In this document: piece after piece, positions 44,672 to 53,904 of the stretch
Position numbering within the stretch: position 1 is the first letter of the stretch
Layout of the letters: every line of letters begins with the position of its first letter
Source of the DNA: Cerina sp048266425
Lineage (GTDB): Bacteria > Bacteroidota > Bacteroidia > Flavobacteriales > Flavobacteriaceae
Direction: 5' to 3'
Assembly (NCBI GenBank): GCA_048266425.1
Contig: JBLWZN010000002.1
Location: 1-64,000, forward strand
Length of the DNA: 64,000 nucleotides
Notes under the pieces: model-generated
What the model was told of the DNA's origin: nothing
What the model saw: only the letters and a program-made list of their open reading frames with translations
Databases searched by the model: none
Position numbers and translations under genes: made by a program

Positions 44672-46114
44672 TTAAAAGCGGCTACTATCAATCTCGGTAA
44701 CCCGTAAGGTATTTACCATTCCCTTGTCCTTTATGGGCATGGCGGCCAAGCTTATGAGCATATCGCCATTTTCTATCAAACCCTTTTCACAGGCCATCTT
44801 GTTTACATCCTCAATGGTCTCGTCCGTTGAGACAAACCTATCATAGTAAAAGGCCTGAACACCCCATAACAAATTTAACTGGGTCAAAATTCTTTTATTG
44901 GAAGTAAAGACCAAAATATGTGCACTGGGCCTCCATGCAGATATCTGGAACGCGGTATATCCACTATTGGTCAAGGTGGATATGGCCTTGGCCTTTATCT
45001 CATTAGCCATAATCGCCGCATGGTAGCAGATAGATTTGGTAATATATCGGTTGGTACGCACATGGGGGGGATCCATCGGTACTTTTATTAAACTAGAATT
45101 TTCAACGGTCCGCAGAATACTAGCCATTTTTTCAATAACCTGTACCGGATAATTTCCCACCGACGTTTCACCGGAAAGCATTACGGCATCGGCACCGTCC
45201 ATAACGGAGTTGGCCACATCATTTACCTCGGCCCTTGTAGGGGTTAAACTGGTAATCATGGTCTCCATCATCTGGGTAGCAATGATTACCGGGATTCTGG
45301 CCTTTTTGGCCCTAAGAACCAATTGCTTTTGGATCAAGGGCACTTCCTGTGCAGGAACTTCTACCCCTAAATCGCCACGGGCTACCATAAGGCCATCGCA
45401 GTAAGCTACGATTTTGTCAATATTCTCGACGGCCTCGGGCTTTTCAATTTTGGCTATAATCGGGATTTTGTGATCGGAATGCTCTTTAATAAGGTTCTGT
45501 AGATCGATAAGGTCCTGGCTAAAACGCACAAAAGAAAGAGCGAGCCAATCTACCTTTTCGCCAATTGCAAAGATAGCATCCTGTATATCCTTTTTGGTAA
45601 GGGCGGGGAGGGAGATATTTGTATTGGGAAGATTCACCCCTTTTTTTGATTTTAACGGTCCCCCTTGGATTACCTTGGCTTTTACTTCGTCCTTTTTATT
45701 GGTAGAAAGCACTTCGAACATTAACTTTCCATCATCCAATAAGACCCGTTCCCCAGGATTTACATCTTTTGGAAAAGATGAATAGTTCATATACACCCTT
45801 TTGGAATTGCCTTCAAATGGCTTGCCGGTGACAAAGGTAATTTCGTCCCCTGGTGCCACTACGACTTCCTCCGCCATGACCCCGACCCTAAGTTTTGGTC
45901 CTTGCAAATCCCCTAATATGGAGGTATTTGCCCCCATTTCCGCGTTTAATTCGCGAATCATTTTGATGCGTTCGGTCACATCCTTATAATCGGCATGGGA
46001 AAAATTGATTCTAAAGACATCCACTCCGGCCTTTATCATGTCCCTAAGTACCTCTTTTGTACTGGTTGCCGGACCAAGGGTGGCTACTATCTTTGTCTTT
46101 TTGTTATATGGCAT
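44672..46114 (-). CDS. pyk: Pyruvate kinase
   Basis: This is a 480-aa protein of normal length. TKIVATLGPATST and the INFSHAD segment start the barrel. The catalytic and metal region IIAKIEKPEAVENIDKIVAYCDGLMVARGDLGVEVP is intact, and so is the signature ATQMMETMITSLTPTRAEVNDVANSVMDGADAVMLSGETSVG. It makes pyruvate and ATP from phosphoenolpyruvate and ADP. It is the last gene of the acpP-fabF-rnc-IPExxxVDY-pyk cluster and is separated by 4 bp from its neighbour, so the two are cotranscribed. Confidence 0.98.
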   Translation of the reverse strand: MPYNKKTKIVATLGPATSTKEVLRDMIKAGVDVFRINFSHADYKDVTERIKMIRELNAEMGANTSILGDLQGPKLRVGVMAEEVVVAPGDEITFVTGKPFEGNSKRVYMNYSSFPKDVNPGERVLLDDGKLMFEVLSTNKKDEVKAKVIQGGPLKSKKGVNLPNTNISLPALTKKDIQDAIFAIGEKVDWLALSFVRFSQDLIDLQNLIKEHSDHKIPIIAKIEKPEAVENIDKIVAYCDGLMVARGDLGVEVPAQEVPLIQKQLVLRAKKARIPVIIATQMMETMITSLTPTRAEVNDVANSVMDGADAVMLSGETSVGNYPVQVIEKMASILRTVENSSLIKVPMDPPHVRTNRYITKSICYHAAIMANEIKAKAISTLTNSGYTAFQISAWRPSAHILVFTSNKRILTQLNLLWGVQAFYYDRFVSTDETIEDVNKMACEKGLIENGDMLISLAAMPIKDKGMVNTLRVTEIDSSRF

Positions 46115-46118
46115 GCTG

Positions 46119-46583
46119 CTAAAAAATTAAGTTGTTTTTGTGTTTTAGTTTTGTTACATCTAGTGTATATGCTGTATGGATTTTGGGAATCTTGAAAAGT
46201 TTTTTTACCAATTGTTCCTCCAAATCGTTGTCCTCTTGCTCCAACTTTAAAATGTAATCCACTTCTTTGTGTTCCGGAATTACATAAAATGTAGTAAAGG
46301 ATGGTTCTTCCCCAAACAGTCCCCCATCATCCAAACGCTCCATTTTATGGCACTTATTTGGAATCAAGGTCCAATACCTATCGTTGATCACATCCTTCCA
46401 TTCAAAAACTGGAAAAGAAAAATTTTCTGATAGCTCCAAGTCCTTTCTGGTCCGTTTAAAATTACTTTTTAAGTATCCGTTTATGGCAAAAACGAGAGCA
46501 TGATCTTCCAAATTGCTTCTCAGGGCGATAAACGTGAACAATTCGCCATAAAAATCATCAGAAATTTTATGTGAAGGCGCCAT
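46119..46583 (-). CDS. IPExxxVDY family protein
   Basis: This 154-aa cytosolic protein uses the ATG at 46583, two codons after an in-frame TTG. It contains IPEHKEVDY at about residues 106-114, the motif that names this Bacteroidota family. No domain of known function was recognised. Its place between rnc and pyk is conserved in Flavobacteria, and that synteny is the only functional hint. An N-terminal charged helix (SDDFYGELFTFIALRS) and a C-terminal acidic region are visible. Confidence 0.88.
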   Translation of the reverse strand: MAPSHKISDDFYGELFTFIALRSNLEDHALVFAINGYLKSNFKRTRKDLELSENFSFPVFEWKDVINDRYWTLIPNKCHKMERLDDGGLFGEEPSFTTFYVIPEHKEVDYILKLEQEDNDLEEQLVKKLFKIPKIHTAYTLDVTKLKHKNNLIF

Positions 46584-46693
46584 AAGCAATTTAAGTATGT
46601 AAATATAGGATTAATACTGTTACAAGCCTAGTTCCGTATGGGATTAAGATAATCCCAATGCCACGAAAACGTTAGAGTTTGTTACGTGCCGGT

Positions 46694-47431
46694 TTAAGAT
46701 TTTCCCATTTTGTCCTGTAGGGCATAAAATGCCCTTTTCGATGCCCTTTCCTCCGCTTTCTTTTTCGAAGTTGCCCTGGCTTTTGCTACTATATTTCCGC
46801 CAATAGAGAGTTTAACCGCAAAGTGCTTTATAGCATCGACCCCTGCATCCTCATAAACATCATAAAGGAAGGATTTCTTCTGCTTTTGGCACCACTCAAT
46901 AATCAAACTCTTATAGCTTATGACCTTACCTTCCAGTTGTTCAATATCCACATAGGGGGCCACGACCCTTCTATTGATGAACTTCTCGCAGTATCTATAG
47001 CCCCGATCCAAATAAACGGCTCCCACCAATGCTTCAAAAACATTCCCGTGAATATTATCGCCAAAATTGGATTTTGGAATCCTACTTTCCACAAAATGGA
47101 GGAGATCTAAATCTTTGCCCAGCTCGTTAAGGTGTTTCCTGCTTACTATTTTGGAGCGCATTTTAGTGAGATAGCCCTCATCCCCTTCGGGGACTTCCAG
47201 ATACAAATATTTGGAAATTATGGTTCCAAGCATGGAATCACCAAGGAATTCCAATCGTTCGTAGTTCATTGCATTGCCATCCTTGTCCTTTACGTTGGCA
47301 GATCTGTGCAAGAAAGCCTTCTTATAGATATGGAGTTTCTTCGGCTTAAATCCCAAAATTTTAGTCAGCCCCTCAAAAAATTCCCCATCCTCTTTGGCAT
47401 GGGAAGTGAATATATTGGAGGGGAAATTCAT
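46694..47431 (-). CDS. rnc: Ribonuclease III
   Basis: This 245-aa protein has NYERLEFLGDSMLGTI (catalytic Glu and Asp) and NVFEALVGAVYLDRGY with the second Asp/Glu pair in the nuclease domain (to about 165). A C-terminal double-stranded RNA-binding domain follows (SYKSLIIEWCQKQ...KKKAEERASKRAFYAL). It cleaves double-stranded RNA in rRNA and mRNA maturation. The start is 6 bp from the fabF stop, an operon pair conserved across bacteria. Confidence 0.97.
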   Translation of the reverse strand: MNFPSNIFTSHAKEDGEFFEGLTKILGFKPKKLHIYKKAFLHRSANVKDKDGNAMNYERLEFLGDSMLGTIISKYLYLEVPEGDEGYLTKMRSKIVSRKHLNELGKDLDLLHFVESRIPKSNFGDNIHGNVFEALVGAVYLDRGYRYCEKFINRRVVAPYVDIEQLEGKVISYKSLIIEWCQKQKKSFLYDVYEDAGVDAIKHFAVKLSIGGNIVAKARATSKKKAEERASKRAFYALQDKMGKS

Positions 47432-47437
47432 GTAGTA

Positions 47438-48688
47438 TCAGCTGATTTTTTTAAAGACCACGCAAGCGTTATGGCCTCCAAATCCGAAGGTATTGCTCAA
47501 TGCAACATTAACTTCCCGCTTTTGCGCCTTGTTCAGGGTCAAATTTAATCTGGGGTCAATATTTTCGTCAACGACAGAATGGTTTATCGTAGGTGGTACC
47601 AAGCTATGTTGCATGGCCAAAATGGAGGCGATAGCTTCTATGGCCCCTGCAGCACCCAACAAATGACCGGTCATCGATTTTGTTGAATTGATATTGATGT
47701 CCGGAGCATGTTCCCCAAAGACTTGGGCAATAGCCTTCAACTCGGCAACATCCCCAAGTGGGGTGGAAGTACCGTGGGTATTGATCGCATCGACATCTTC
47801 TGGTTTAAGGCCTGCATCGCGCAGGCAGTTCTCCATCACCCTTACTACCCCGATACCATCCGGGTGAGGCGCTGTCATATGGTAGGCATCGCTAGACAAT
47901 CCTCCCCCTGCTACTTCTGCGTAAATTTTGGCGCCTCTGGCCTTGGCGTGTTCATATTCTTCAAGAATAAGGGCTCCTGCACCTTCTCCCAATACAAACC
48001 CGTCGCGGGTGGCATCAAAGGGCCTGGAAGCCGTTTCGGGGCTGTCATTTCTTGTGGAAAGGGCGTGCATAGCACCAAACCCCCCCATTCCCGCAATGGT
48101 AACCGCCGCTTCACTTCCTCCGGAGACCACCACATCGCAATAACCAAGACGGATGTAGTTTAGTGCATCTATCATCGCATTTGCCGCGGATGCACAAGCT
48201 GAGACCGTGGTATAGTTTGGACCCATAAAGCCGTGCTTAATGGATATATTTCCAGGGGCGATATCCGCAATCATTTTTGGAATAAAGAAAGGGTTGAAAC
48301 GAGGAGTGCCATCGCCTTGGGCAAAATTCATCACCTCGTTCTGGAAGGTTTCCAGACCGCCGATCCCCGCACCCCAAATGACTCCTACGCGAAACTTATC
48401 GACCAAATCTAGATTGATGCCAGAATCCGCAATTGCCTCATCGGAAGCAATCAGCGCATACTGGGCAAACCGGTCCAATTTCCTAGCTTCTTTCCTGTCA
48501 AAATAATTTTCAGGGTCGTAGTTCTTTAGCTCACAAGCAAACTTAACCTTAAACTTTTCGGTATCGTAATAGGTTACCGGGGCTGAACCGCTTTTACCGT
48601 TCTTAAGCCCTTCCCAATACGCATCTAGCGTATTACCTATAGGTGTAAGGGCACCCATGCCTGTAACGACAACTCGCTTTAACTGCAT
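47438..48688 (-). CDS. fabF: Beta-ketoacyl-ACP synthase II
   Basis: This 416-aa protein has the active-site Cys in VSACASAANAMIDAL (about 163) and two catalytic histidines in NTHGTSTPLGD (about 303) and STKSMTGHLLGAAGA (about 340). Glycine-rich NTFGFGGHN lies at the C-terminus. It extends fatty acyl chains by condensing acyl-ACP with malonyl-ACP. It follows acpP on the same strand, separated by a terminator hairpin, and is immediately before rnc. Confidence 0.98.
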   Translation of the reverse strand: MQLKRVVVTGMGALTPIGNTLDAYWEGLKNGKSGSAPVTYYDTEKFKVKFACELKNYDPENYFDRKEARKLDRFAQYALIASDEAIADSGINLDLVDKFRVGVIWGAGIGGLETFQNEVMNFAQGDGTPRFNPFFIPKMIADIAPGNISIKHGFMGPNYTTVSACASAANAMIDALNYIRLGYCDVVVSGGSEAAVTIAGMGGFGAMHALSTRNDSPETASRPFDATRDGFVLGEGAGALILEEYEHAKARGAKIYAEVAGGGLSSDAYHMTAPHPDGIGVVRVMENCLRDAGLKPEDVDAINTHGTSTPLGDVAELKAIAQVFGEHAPDININSTKSMTGHLLGAAGAIEAIASILAMQHSLVPPTINHSVVDENIDPRLNLTLNKAQKREVNVALSNTFGFGGHNACVVFKKIS

Positions 48689-48810
48689 TGATCTAAATTT
48701 TGTTTTTTCAATCTTTTGCCCATTCTGACCAAGCTATAACGGCTTTCACATGGTTCCAAATCATGAAACCCGGGCATTGACTTCTAAGCCAAGCGTAAAT
48801 TAAAAAAAAT

Positions 48811-48840
48811 TATCCATGCGACACCATTACCGCATGGATA
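48811..48840 (-). terminator. Terminator hairpin between acpP and fabF
   Basis: TATCCATGCG (48811-48820) pairs perfectly with CGCATGGATA (48831-48840) across a 10-nt loop. Read on the minus strand it is followed by AATTTTTTTTAA (eight T), as expected of an intrinsic terminator. Partial read-through would leave acpP transcripts in excess over fabF. Confidence 0.75.
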
Positions 48841-48869
48841 TTTTAAAATCTTATGCAAATATCAATCGC

Positions 48870-49103
48870 CTACTTGGCTCCTTCGATATAACTTATCGCC
48901 TGACCTACAGTGGCAATGTTCTCTGCTTGGTCATCAGGAATCTGAATGTCGAATTCTTTCTCAAATTCCATGATCAACTCTACAGTGTCCAAGGAATCCG
49001 CCCCAAGGTCGTTGGTAAAGCTAGCTTCCGAAACAACTTCGTTCTCATCAACACCCAATTTATCAACGATGATGGCCTTTACTCTTGATGCAATGTCTGA
49101 CAT
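48870..49103 (-). CDS. acpP: Acyl carrier protein
   Basis: This is a 77-aa acidic protein of normal length. The phosphopantetheine attachment site is in GADSLDTVE with Ser37. It carries acyl intermediates in fatty acid synthesis. It is the first gene of the cluster, with its own -7 box about 33 nt upstream and a terminator before fabF. Confidence 0.98.
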   Translation of the reverse strand: MSDIASRVKAIIVDKLGVDENEVVSEASFTNDLGADSLDTVELIMEFEKEFDIQIPDDQAENIATVGQAISYIEGAK

Positions 49104-49426
49104 AATACTACTGGTTTTAAAATTTTAATTGTTGGCAAAAATAAAAAACTTTGGTTTAATAACACCTATTGTCGTTAAAATGTAGTGTAATTTAATAAAT
49201 ATAAATGCAAGAGTGGTAATTTAGCACCATAATAATTTCCAATTAGGAAAAGAAAATAGGATAAAGAGACTATACAAAACCGTATTTAGGATGATGTACT
49301 TTTTGTTTTGTGCCATCACCCTGAGGGCGGGCAAATGAAATTGCGCCTTTGTCAATATACGAAATTTAATACCCCCGACCTCTCAATTCAATTTTCTTTC
49401 GCTTTTTTTAAAAAGAAATAAATCTT
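49104..49426. other. Divergent intergenic region between acpP and purN
   Basis: This 323-base AT-rich gap holds no gene. It contains the acpP -7 box (49136-49143, minus strand). No consensus promoter for purN was recognised. The stretch TTTCGCTTTTTTTAAAAAG just before purN is low-complexity. Confidence 0.5.
49136..49143 (-). promoter_or_regulatory. -7 box of acpP
   Basis: The plus-strand CAAAAATA reads TATTTTTG on the minus strand, matching TAnnTTTG, 33 nt upstream of the acpP start codon. The -33 element is weak. Confidence 0.55.
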
Positions 49427-49999
49427 GTGAACAAAAAACGCATCGTCTTATTCGCCTCGGGATCGGGATCCAATGTAGAAAATATTGTCCGTTATTTTCA
49501 GGATAGTGACAATATCCAAATTGTTTGCGTTCTAAGCAATAAGAGAGAAGCCTTTGTATTTGACAGATGTGATCTTTTAAATATTAATGCGATATATTTT
49601 AACAAGACGGCTTTTTACAAAACGGACTGCGTTTTGGAAATCCTAAAATCGATGTCGCCCGATTTGATCGTTCTGGCCGGATTCCTATGGAAAATGCCAA
49701 TCAACATAACCAATAACTTCCCGAACAAGATCATTAACATACATCCTGCCCTTTTGCCCAAATATGGCGGCAAAGGCATGTATGGCATGGCGGTTCACCG
49801 GGCGGTAAAAGAAAATGGAGATCGGGAATCGGGGATAACCATTCATTATGTAAACGAAAATTATGATGAAGGGGCCATTATCCACCAAGCCAAGACGCCC
49901 GTACTGCCAAGTGACACTCCAGAGACTATAGCCGAGAAAGTCCATAAATTGGAATACGAGCATTTTCCAAAAACCATAGCCCAATTGTTGCATGAATGA
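49427..49999 (+). CDS. purN: Phosphoribosylglycinamide formyltransferase
   Basis: This 190-aa protein starts with GTG; the residues NKKRIVLFASGSGSNVENIV begin the family fold at once. The catalytic Asn-His-Asp set is represented by NIHPALLPKYGGKGMYGMAVHRAV and the later GAIIHQAKTPVLPSDTPE segment. It transfers a formyl group from 10-formyl-THF to GAR in purine synthesis. It overlaps rnhA by 8 nt, so the two are cotranscribed. purF lies 2 kb downstream. Confidence 0.96.
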   Translation: MNKKRIVLFASGSGSNVENIVRYFQDSDNIQIVCVLSNKREAFVFDRCDLLNINAIYFNKTAFYKTDCVLEILKSMSPDLIVLAGFLWKMPINITNNFPNKIINIHPALLPKYGGKGMYGMAVHRAVKENGDRESGITIHYVNENYDEGAIIHQAKTPVLPSDTPETIAEKVHKLEYEHFPKTIAQLLHE

Positions 50000-50462
50000 T
50001 TCACAAGTACATATATATACGGATGGGGCCGCAAGTGGCAATCCCGGTCCTGGCGGATATGGCATTGTAATGGAGTGGGTCGGCAAACCCTACAGAAAAG
50101 AATTCTCCCAAGGCTTTAAGCACACCACCAATAACCGTATGGAACTGCTGGCGGTCATCGAAGCCCTAAAAAGGCTCAAGAAGGATGGCGTTTCCGTAAC
50201 TGTTTTTACCGACTCAAAATACGTAGTGGATGCCGTGGAGAAAAAATGGCTAGATCGTTGGGAAAGGACAAATTTTAAGGACAAAAAAAATGTGGACCTG
50301 TGGAAACTCTTTCTTATAGAGTATAGAAAACACCGGGTCTCGTTTAAATGGATCAAAGGTCATAATGACCACCCCCAAAATGAAAGATGCGATGCATTGG
50401 CCGTAGCCGCCTCCAAAAAAAAGGGACTGCCCGAGGATTCAGGGTTTGTACAACCGCAATAA
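49992..50462 (+). CDS. rnhA: Ribonuclease HI
   Basis: This 156-aa protein has the catalytic residues in YTDGAASGNPGPGGYG, NNRMELLAVIEAL and VFTDSKYVVDAV, with a final Asp/Asn in WIKGHNDHPQNERCDALA. It degrades the RNA strand of RNA-DNA hybrids. The start ATG lies within the end of purN, an 8-nt overlap implying translational coupling. It converges with a minus-strand hypothetical gene 8 bp away. Confidence 0.97.
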   Translation: MNDSQVHIYTDGAASGNPGPGGYGIVMEWVGKPYRKEFSQGFKHTTNNRMELLAVIEALKRLKKDGVSVTVFTDSKYVVDAVEKKWLDRWERTNFKDKKNVDLWKLFLIEYRKHRVSFKWIKGHNDHPQNERCDALAVAASKKKGLPEDSGFVQPQ

Positions 50463-50470
50463 CCAATCGA

Positions 50471-50878
50471 TTATCGGTCAATTGCGTTTAACCTGACAAA
50501 TGCGAAAATCGACTTCTTTAATTCCCGCAGGCCCAGTTTAAGGGACTCAAGCTTTTTGGCCATAGTTTTATGTCTCGCCCTATACTCATCGTCGTGGACA
50601 TCCTGTTTTAAATCCAATAATTTGGAGAGGTAGGCATCATGGGATTTAAGACCCAAAACCAATTCCTTGGATAATTTTTCGAGCATGTCGTCCACATTTC
50701 TATACAGATCTTTGCGCTCCTTGCTCTCGTAGGTTGTGCTGCCTATTTTGCTCTTTACCAGGTCGTTTATAAAAGTAAGTTCATCCATATAAAATTGGAT
50801 TTCCTCGATCCACTTCCTTGTTTCCCTATGGAGCGTCCCCAAGCTGGGCTCCAGAATTTGTTTAGTTTTTGTTTCCAT
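50471..50878 (-). CDS. Conserved-looking helical protein of unknown function (135 aa)
   Basis: This is a 135-aa cytosolic protein that is almost entirely helical and charged, with heptad-like stretches (LHRETRKWIEEIQFYMDEL, DMLEKLSKELVLGLKSHDAYLSKLLDLK, TMAKKLESLKLGLRELKKSIFAF). A coiled-coil dimer is likely. No family was recognised. It converges with rnhA and diverges from the PfkB gene. No regulatory site is evident. Confidence 0.7.
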   Translation of the reverse strand: METKTKQILEPSLGTLHRETRKWIEEIQFYMDELTFINDLVKSKIGSTTYESKERKDLYRNVDDMLEKLSKELVLGLKSHDAYLSKLLDLKQDVHDDEYRARHKTMAKKLESLKLGLRELKKSIFAFVRLNAIDR

Positions 50879-50999
50879 TGCGCTTTGCGATTAAATGACG
50901 GAACAAATTTAAATGGTCCTGTAAACTTCCTCTACTACTTAAGTAGCAGAAAGATAAAATTTGATACAATCAACTTTCTAAATTGGCACTACAAAATCG

Positions 51000-51007
51000 T
51001 ATATTTG
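51000..51007 (+). promoter_or_regulatory. -7 box of the PfkB kinase gene
   Basis: TATATTTG matches TAnnTTTG exactly and lies 17 nt before the ATG at 51024, so the leader is very short, near leaderless. No TTTG stands at the usual -33 spacing. Confidence 0.6.
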
Positions 51008-51023
51008 CACCAAATTTTTATAC

Positions 51024-51950
51024 ATGGGCAAACTTTTGATCGTTGGTACTGTCGCCTTCGATGCCATAGAGACCCCTTTTGGGAAAACCGACAAGATTCT
51101 GGGCGGGGCCGCAACCTTCATAGGTCTGGCCGCCTCGCAGTTCAACGTTGATTGTGCAATCGTCTCCGTAGTAGGTGAAGACTTTCCACAAAAATATCTG
51201 GATCTGTTTAGCCAAAAAAATATAGACATTTCTTCTTTAAAGGTCGTAAAGGGAGGCAAGACCTTTTATTGGAGCGGTAAGTACCACAACGACCTCAATG
51301 TAAGGGACACTTTGGTCACAGAACTTAACGTTCTAGCCGATTTTAACCCTATTGTCCCAGAAAACTTTAAGGATGCCGACGTCGTAATGTTGGGGAATCT
51401 TCACCCAAACATTCAATTGAGTGTAATTAATCAGATGAAGGAACGACCAAAGCTTATAGTTTTGGATACCATGAACTACTGGATGGATCATACGCTAGAT
51501 AAGCTGATGACCGTTATTGGAAAAATAGATGTCATAGCGATCAATGATGAAGAGGCTAGGCAATTGACCAAGGAATATTCCTTGGTGAAGGCTGCGGCCA
51601 GGATTCAAGAAATGGGTCCCCGATATGTGGTTATAAAAAAAGGGGAGCACGGTGCCCTGTTGTTCCACAAGAGCAAGGTGTTTTTTGCGCCTGCCCTTCC
51701 TTTGGACGAAGTTTTTGACCCAACCGGGGCCGGCGATACCTTTGCTGGTGGCTTTGCGGGATATCTGGCAGAAACTGAAAATATATCGTTCAATAATTTA
51801 AAAAGAGCGGTAATCCATGGGTCTAATTTGGCCTCATTTTGTGTGGAACGTTTCGGTACGGAACGAATACAACAACTGGACAGGGTGGAAGTTGACCAAC
51901 GTATGGATCGGTTTAAGGAACTGACCAAATTTGATATAAAGTTAAAGTAA
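51024..51950 (+). CDS. PfkB family sugar/nucleoside kinase
   Basis: This 308-aa ribokinase-like protein has a glycine-rich N-terminal motif (GGAATFIGLAASQFN) and the catalytic GAGDTFAGGFAGYL motif with the base Asp (about 235-248). AINDEEARQL is the usual region before the nucleotide site. Members phosphorylate sugars or nucleosides; the exact substrate cannot be assigned. It is followed by an 8-bp terminator hairpin and then purF, 40 bp later, a placement conserved in some Flavobacteria that suggests a link with nucleotide metabolism. Confidence 0.9.
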   Translation: MGKLLIVGTVAFDAIETPFGKTDKILGGAATFIGLAASQFNVDCAIVSVVGEDFPQKYLDLFSQKNIDISSLKVVKGGKTFYWSGKYHNDLNVRDTLVTELNVLADFNPIVPENFKDADVVMLGNLHPNIQLSVINQMKERPKLIVLDTMNYWMDHTLDKLMTVIGKIDVIAINDEEARQLTKEYSLVKAAARIQEMGPRYVVIKKGEHGALLFHKSKVFFAPALPLDEVFDPTGAGDTFAGGFAGYLAETENISFNNLKRAVIHGSNLASFCVERFGTERIQQLDRVEVDQRMDRFKELTKFDIKLK

Positions 51951-51955
51951 ACAAC

Positions 51956-51980
51956 TGCCCTGACCTTTCGGGGCATTTTT
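51956..51980 (+). terminator. Terminator between the PfkB kinase and purF
   Basis: TGCCCTGA (51956-51963) pairs with TCGGGGCA (51968-51975), including one G-T pair, around a 4-nt loop. TTTTT (51976-51980) follows. It lies only 10 bp before the purF start codon, so it could be a terminator for the kinase or a conditional attenuator for purF. Confidence 0.65.
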
Positions 51981-51990
51981 AATTATCGCT

Positions 51991-53889
51991 ATGAGTGACG
52001 CCATTAAACATGAATGCGGAATTTCTTTGATCCGGTTGTTAAAACCTTTGGAATATTACAAGGAAAAATACGGCACCGCTTTTTACGGGGTAAATAAAAT
52101 GTACCTAATGATGGAAAAGCAGCATAACCGAGGTCAGGACGGTGCAGGCTTTGCTAGCATTAAACTGGATATGACCCCCGGGGAGCGCTTTATGAGCAGG
52201 GTTCGGTCCATTGACAAGCAGCCCATACAGGACATTTTTGCCCAGATAAACGACAAGATAAACACCCGTTTTCTGGAACATCCGGAATATAAGGATGATG
52301 TGGCCCTGCAAAAGAAGAATATGCCTTATTTGGGCGAAGTTCTTCTGGGACATGTTCGCTATGGCACCTATGGGAAGAACAGCATAGAAAATGTTCATCC
52401 CTTTCTACGACAAAATAACTGGATGCATAGAAACCTCATTGTGGCAGGTAATTTTAACATGACCAACAATGACGAATTGTTTGACAATCTAGTGCAATTG
52501 GGACAACATCCCAAGGAAATGGCCGACACGGTGACCGTAATGGAAAAAATCGGTCATTTTTTGGACGATGCCGTTGCTAAGTTATATAAGGAGATCAAAA
52601 AAGAAGGATACAACAAAAGAGAGGCGTCTCCCTTGATAGCGGAGCGCCTTAACGTTGCCAAGATCTTAAGAAGGGCCGCCAAAAATTTTGATGGTGGTTA
52701 TGCCATGGCCGGCCTTCTGGGACACGGGGATGCCTTTGTGCTCAGAGATCCCGGGGGAATACGCCCCGTCTATTATTATCAGGATGATGAGGTAGTCGTT
52801 GTCGCTTCGGAACGGCCGGCCATACAGACCGTATTTAACGTGCCGTTCGAATCGGTCCAGGAACTAGATCCGGGCAAGGCAATCATTATTGAAAAAAATG
52901 GAGAGGTCGCGCTAAAGAAAATCGTGCCAGCAACGGAACGCAAGGCATGTTCTTTTGAACGTATTTATTTTTCAAGGGGAAGCGATAAGGAGATTTACCA
53001 AGAACGGAAGGAGCTGGGAAGATTACTTTTCCCGCAGATTTTGGATTCCATAGACAGTGATATAAAGAATACGGTCTTCTCCTATATCCCGAATACCGCT
53101 GAAACTTCCTTCTTTGGAATGGTGATCGCGGCCCAGAACTACATGAACAAAAGGAAAGAGGAACAGATCCTTTCCATTGGACGAAAAATTACAAGCGAGG
53201 AACTTCACGAGATTTTAGAGGTACGCCCCCGTATAGAAAAGGTAGCCATTAAGGATGCCAAGCTCCGCACCTTTATTACCCAGGACAGCAGTCGGGACGA
53301 CCTTGTGGCCCACGTTTATGACATCTCTTACGGATCGGTGAAAAAAAATGATAACCTGGTCATTATAGACGACAGTATTGTTAGAGGTACTACACTGAAA
53401 AAAAGTATCCTTAAAATCCTAGATCGACTGTTGCCGAAAAAAATAGTCGTTGTGTCTTCCGCACCCCAGATAAGGTATCCCGATTGTTACGGTATTGACA
53501 TGGCCAAATTGGAAGACTTTGTAGCCTTTAAGGCAGCATTGGAGCTCCATAAGGAAAGAAATACCATGTCCCTTGTGGACAACATTTATAACAAGTGCCT
53601 GGAACAGGTAAACTCCCATGACAGGGACGTGATAAACTATGTAAAGGAGTTCTATGCCCCTTTTACCGACCAGGAAATTTCCAAAAAAATCGGGGAGTTA
53701 TTGAGTCCATCGGATATCCAAGCGGAAGTTGTAATTATCTACCAAACCGTAGAAAACCTGCATCAGGCCTGTCCCAAAAACCTAGGGGATTGGTATTTCA
53801 CCGGAGACTATCCCACCCCAGGCGGTAACCGGGTCGTCAACAAGGCATTTATCAATTTTTACGAAGGCAAGAACGAACGGGCATATTGA
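51991..53889 (+). CDS. purF: Amidophosphoribosyltransferase-type class II glutamine amidotransferase
   Basis: This 632-aa protein has HECGISL near the start (Cys9, preceded by a short propeptide), as in class II glutamine amidotransferases. HVRYGTYGKNSIENVHPF and the NGNF-like VAGNFNMTNNDELF define the glutaminase half. The C-terminal phosphoribosyltransferase half has the PRPP loop VIIDDSIVRGTTLKK. It makes phosphoribosylamine, the first step of purine synthesis. It is longer than E. coli PurF (about 505 aa), as seen for the flavobacterial form with an insert before the PRTase part (about 340-420). purN lies upstream in the same neighbourhood. Confidence 0.92.
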   Translation: MSDAIKHECGISLIRLLKPLEYYKEKYGTAFYGVNKMYLMMEKQHNRGQDGAGFASIKLDMTPGERFMSRVRSIDKQPIQDIFAQINDKINTRFLEHPEYKDDVALQKKNMPYLGEVLLGHVRYGTYGKNSIENVHPFLRQNNWMHRNLIVAGNFNMTNNDELFDNLVQLGQHPKEMADTVTVMEKIGHFLDDAVAKLYKEIKKEGYNKREASPLIAERLNVAKILRRAAKNFDGGYAMAGLLGHGDAFVLRDPGGIRPVYYYQDDEVVVVASERPAIQTVFNVPFESVQELDPGKAIIIEKNGEVALKKIVPATERKACSFERIYFSRGSDKEIYQERKELGRLLFPQILDSIDSDIKNTVFSYIPNTAETSFFGMVIAAQNYMNKRKEEQILSIGRKITSEELHEILEVRPRIEKVAIKDAKLRTFITQDSSRDDLVAHVYDISYGSVKKNDNLVIIDDSIVRGTTLKKSILKILDRLLPKKIVVVSSAPQIRYPDCYGIDMAKLEDFVAFKAALELHKERNTMSLVDNIYNKCLEQVNSHDRDVINYVKEFYAPFTDQEISKKIGELLSPSDIQAEVVIIYQTVENLHQACPKNLGDWYFTGDYPTPGGNRVVNKAFINFYEGKNERAY

Positions 53890-53904
53890 GTTCGTTAACA
53901 TTTT

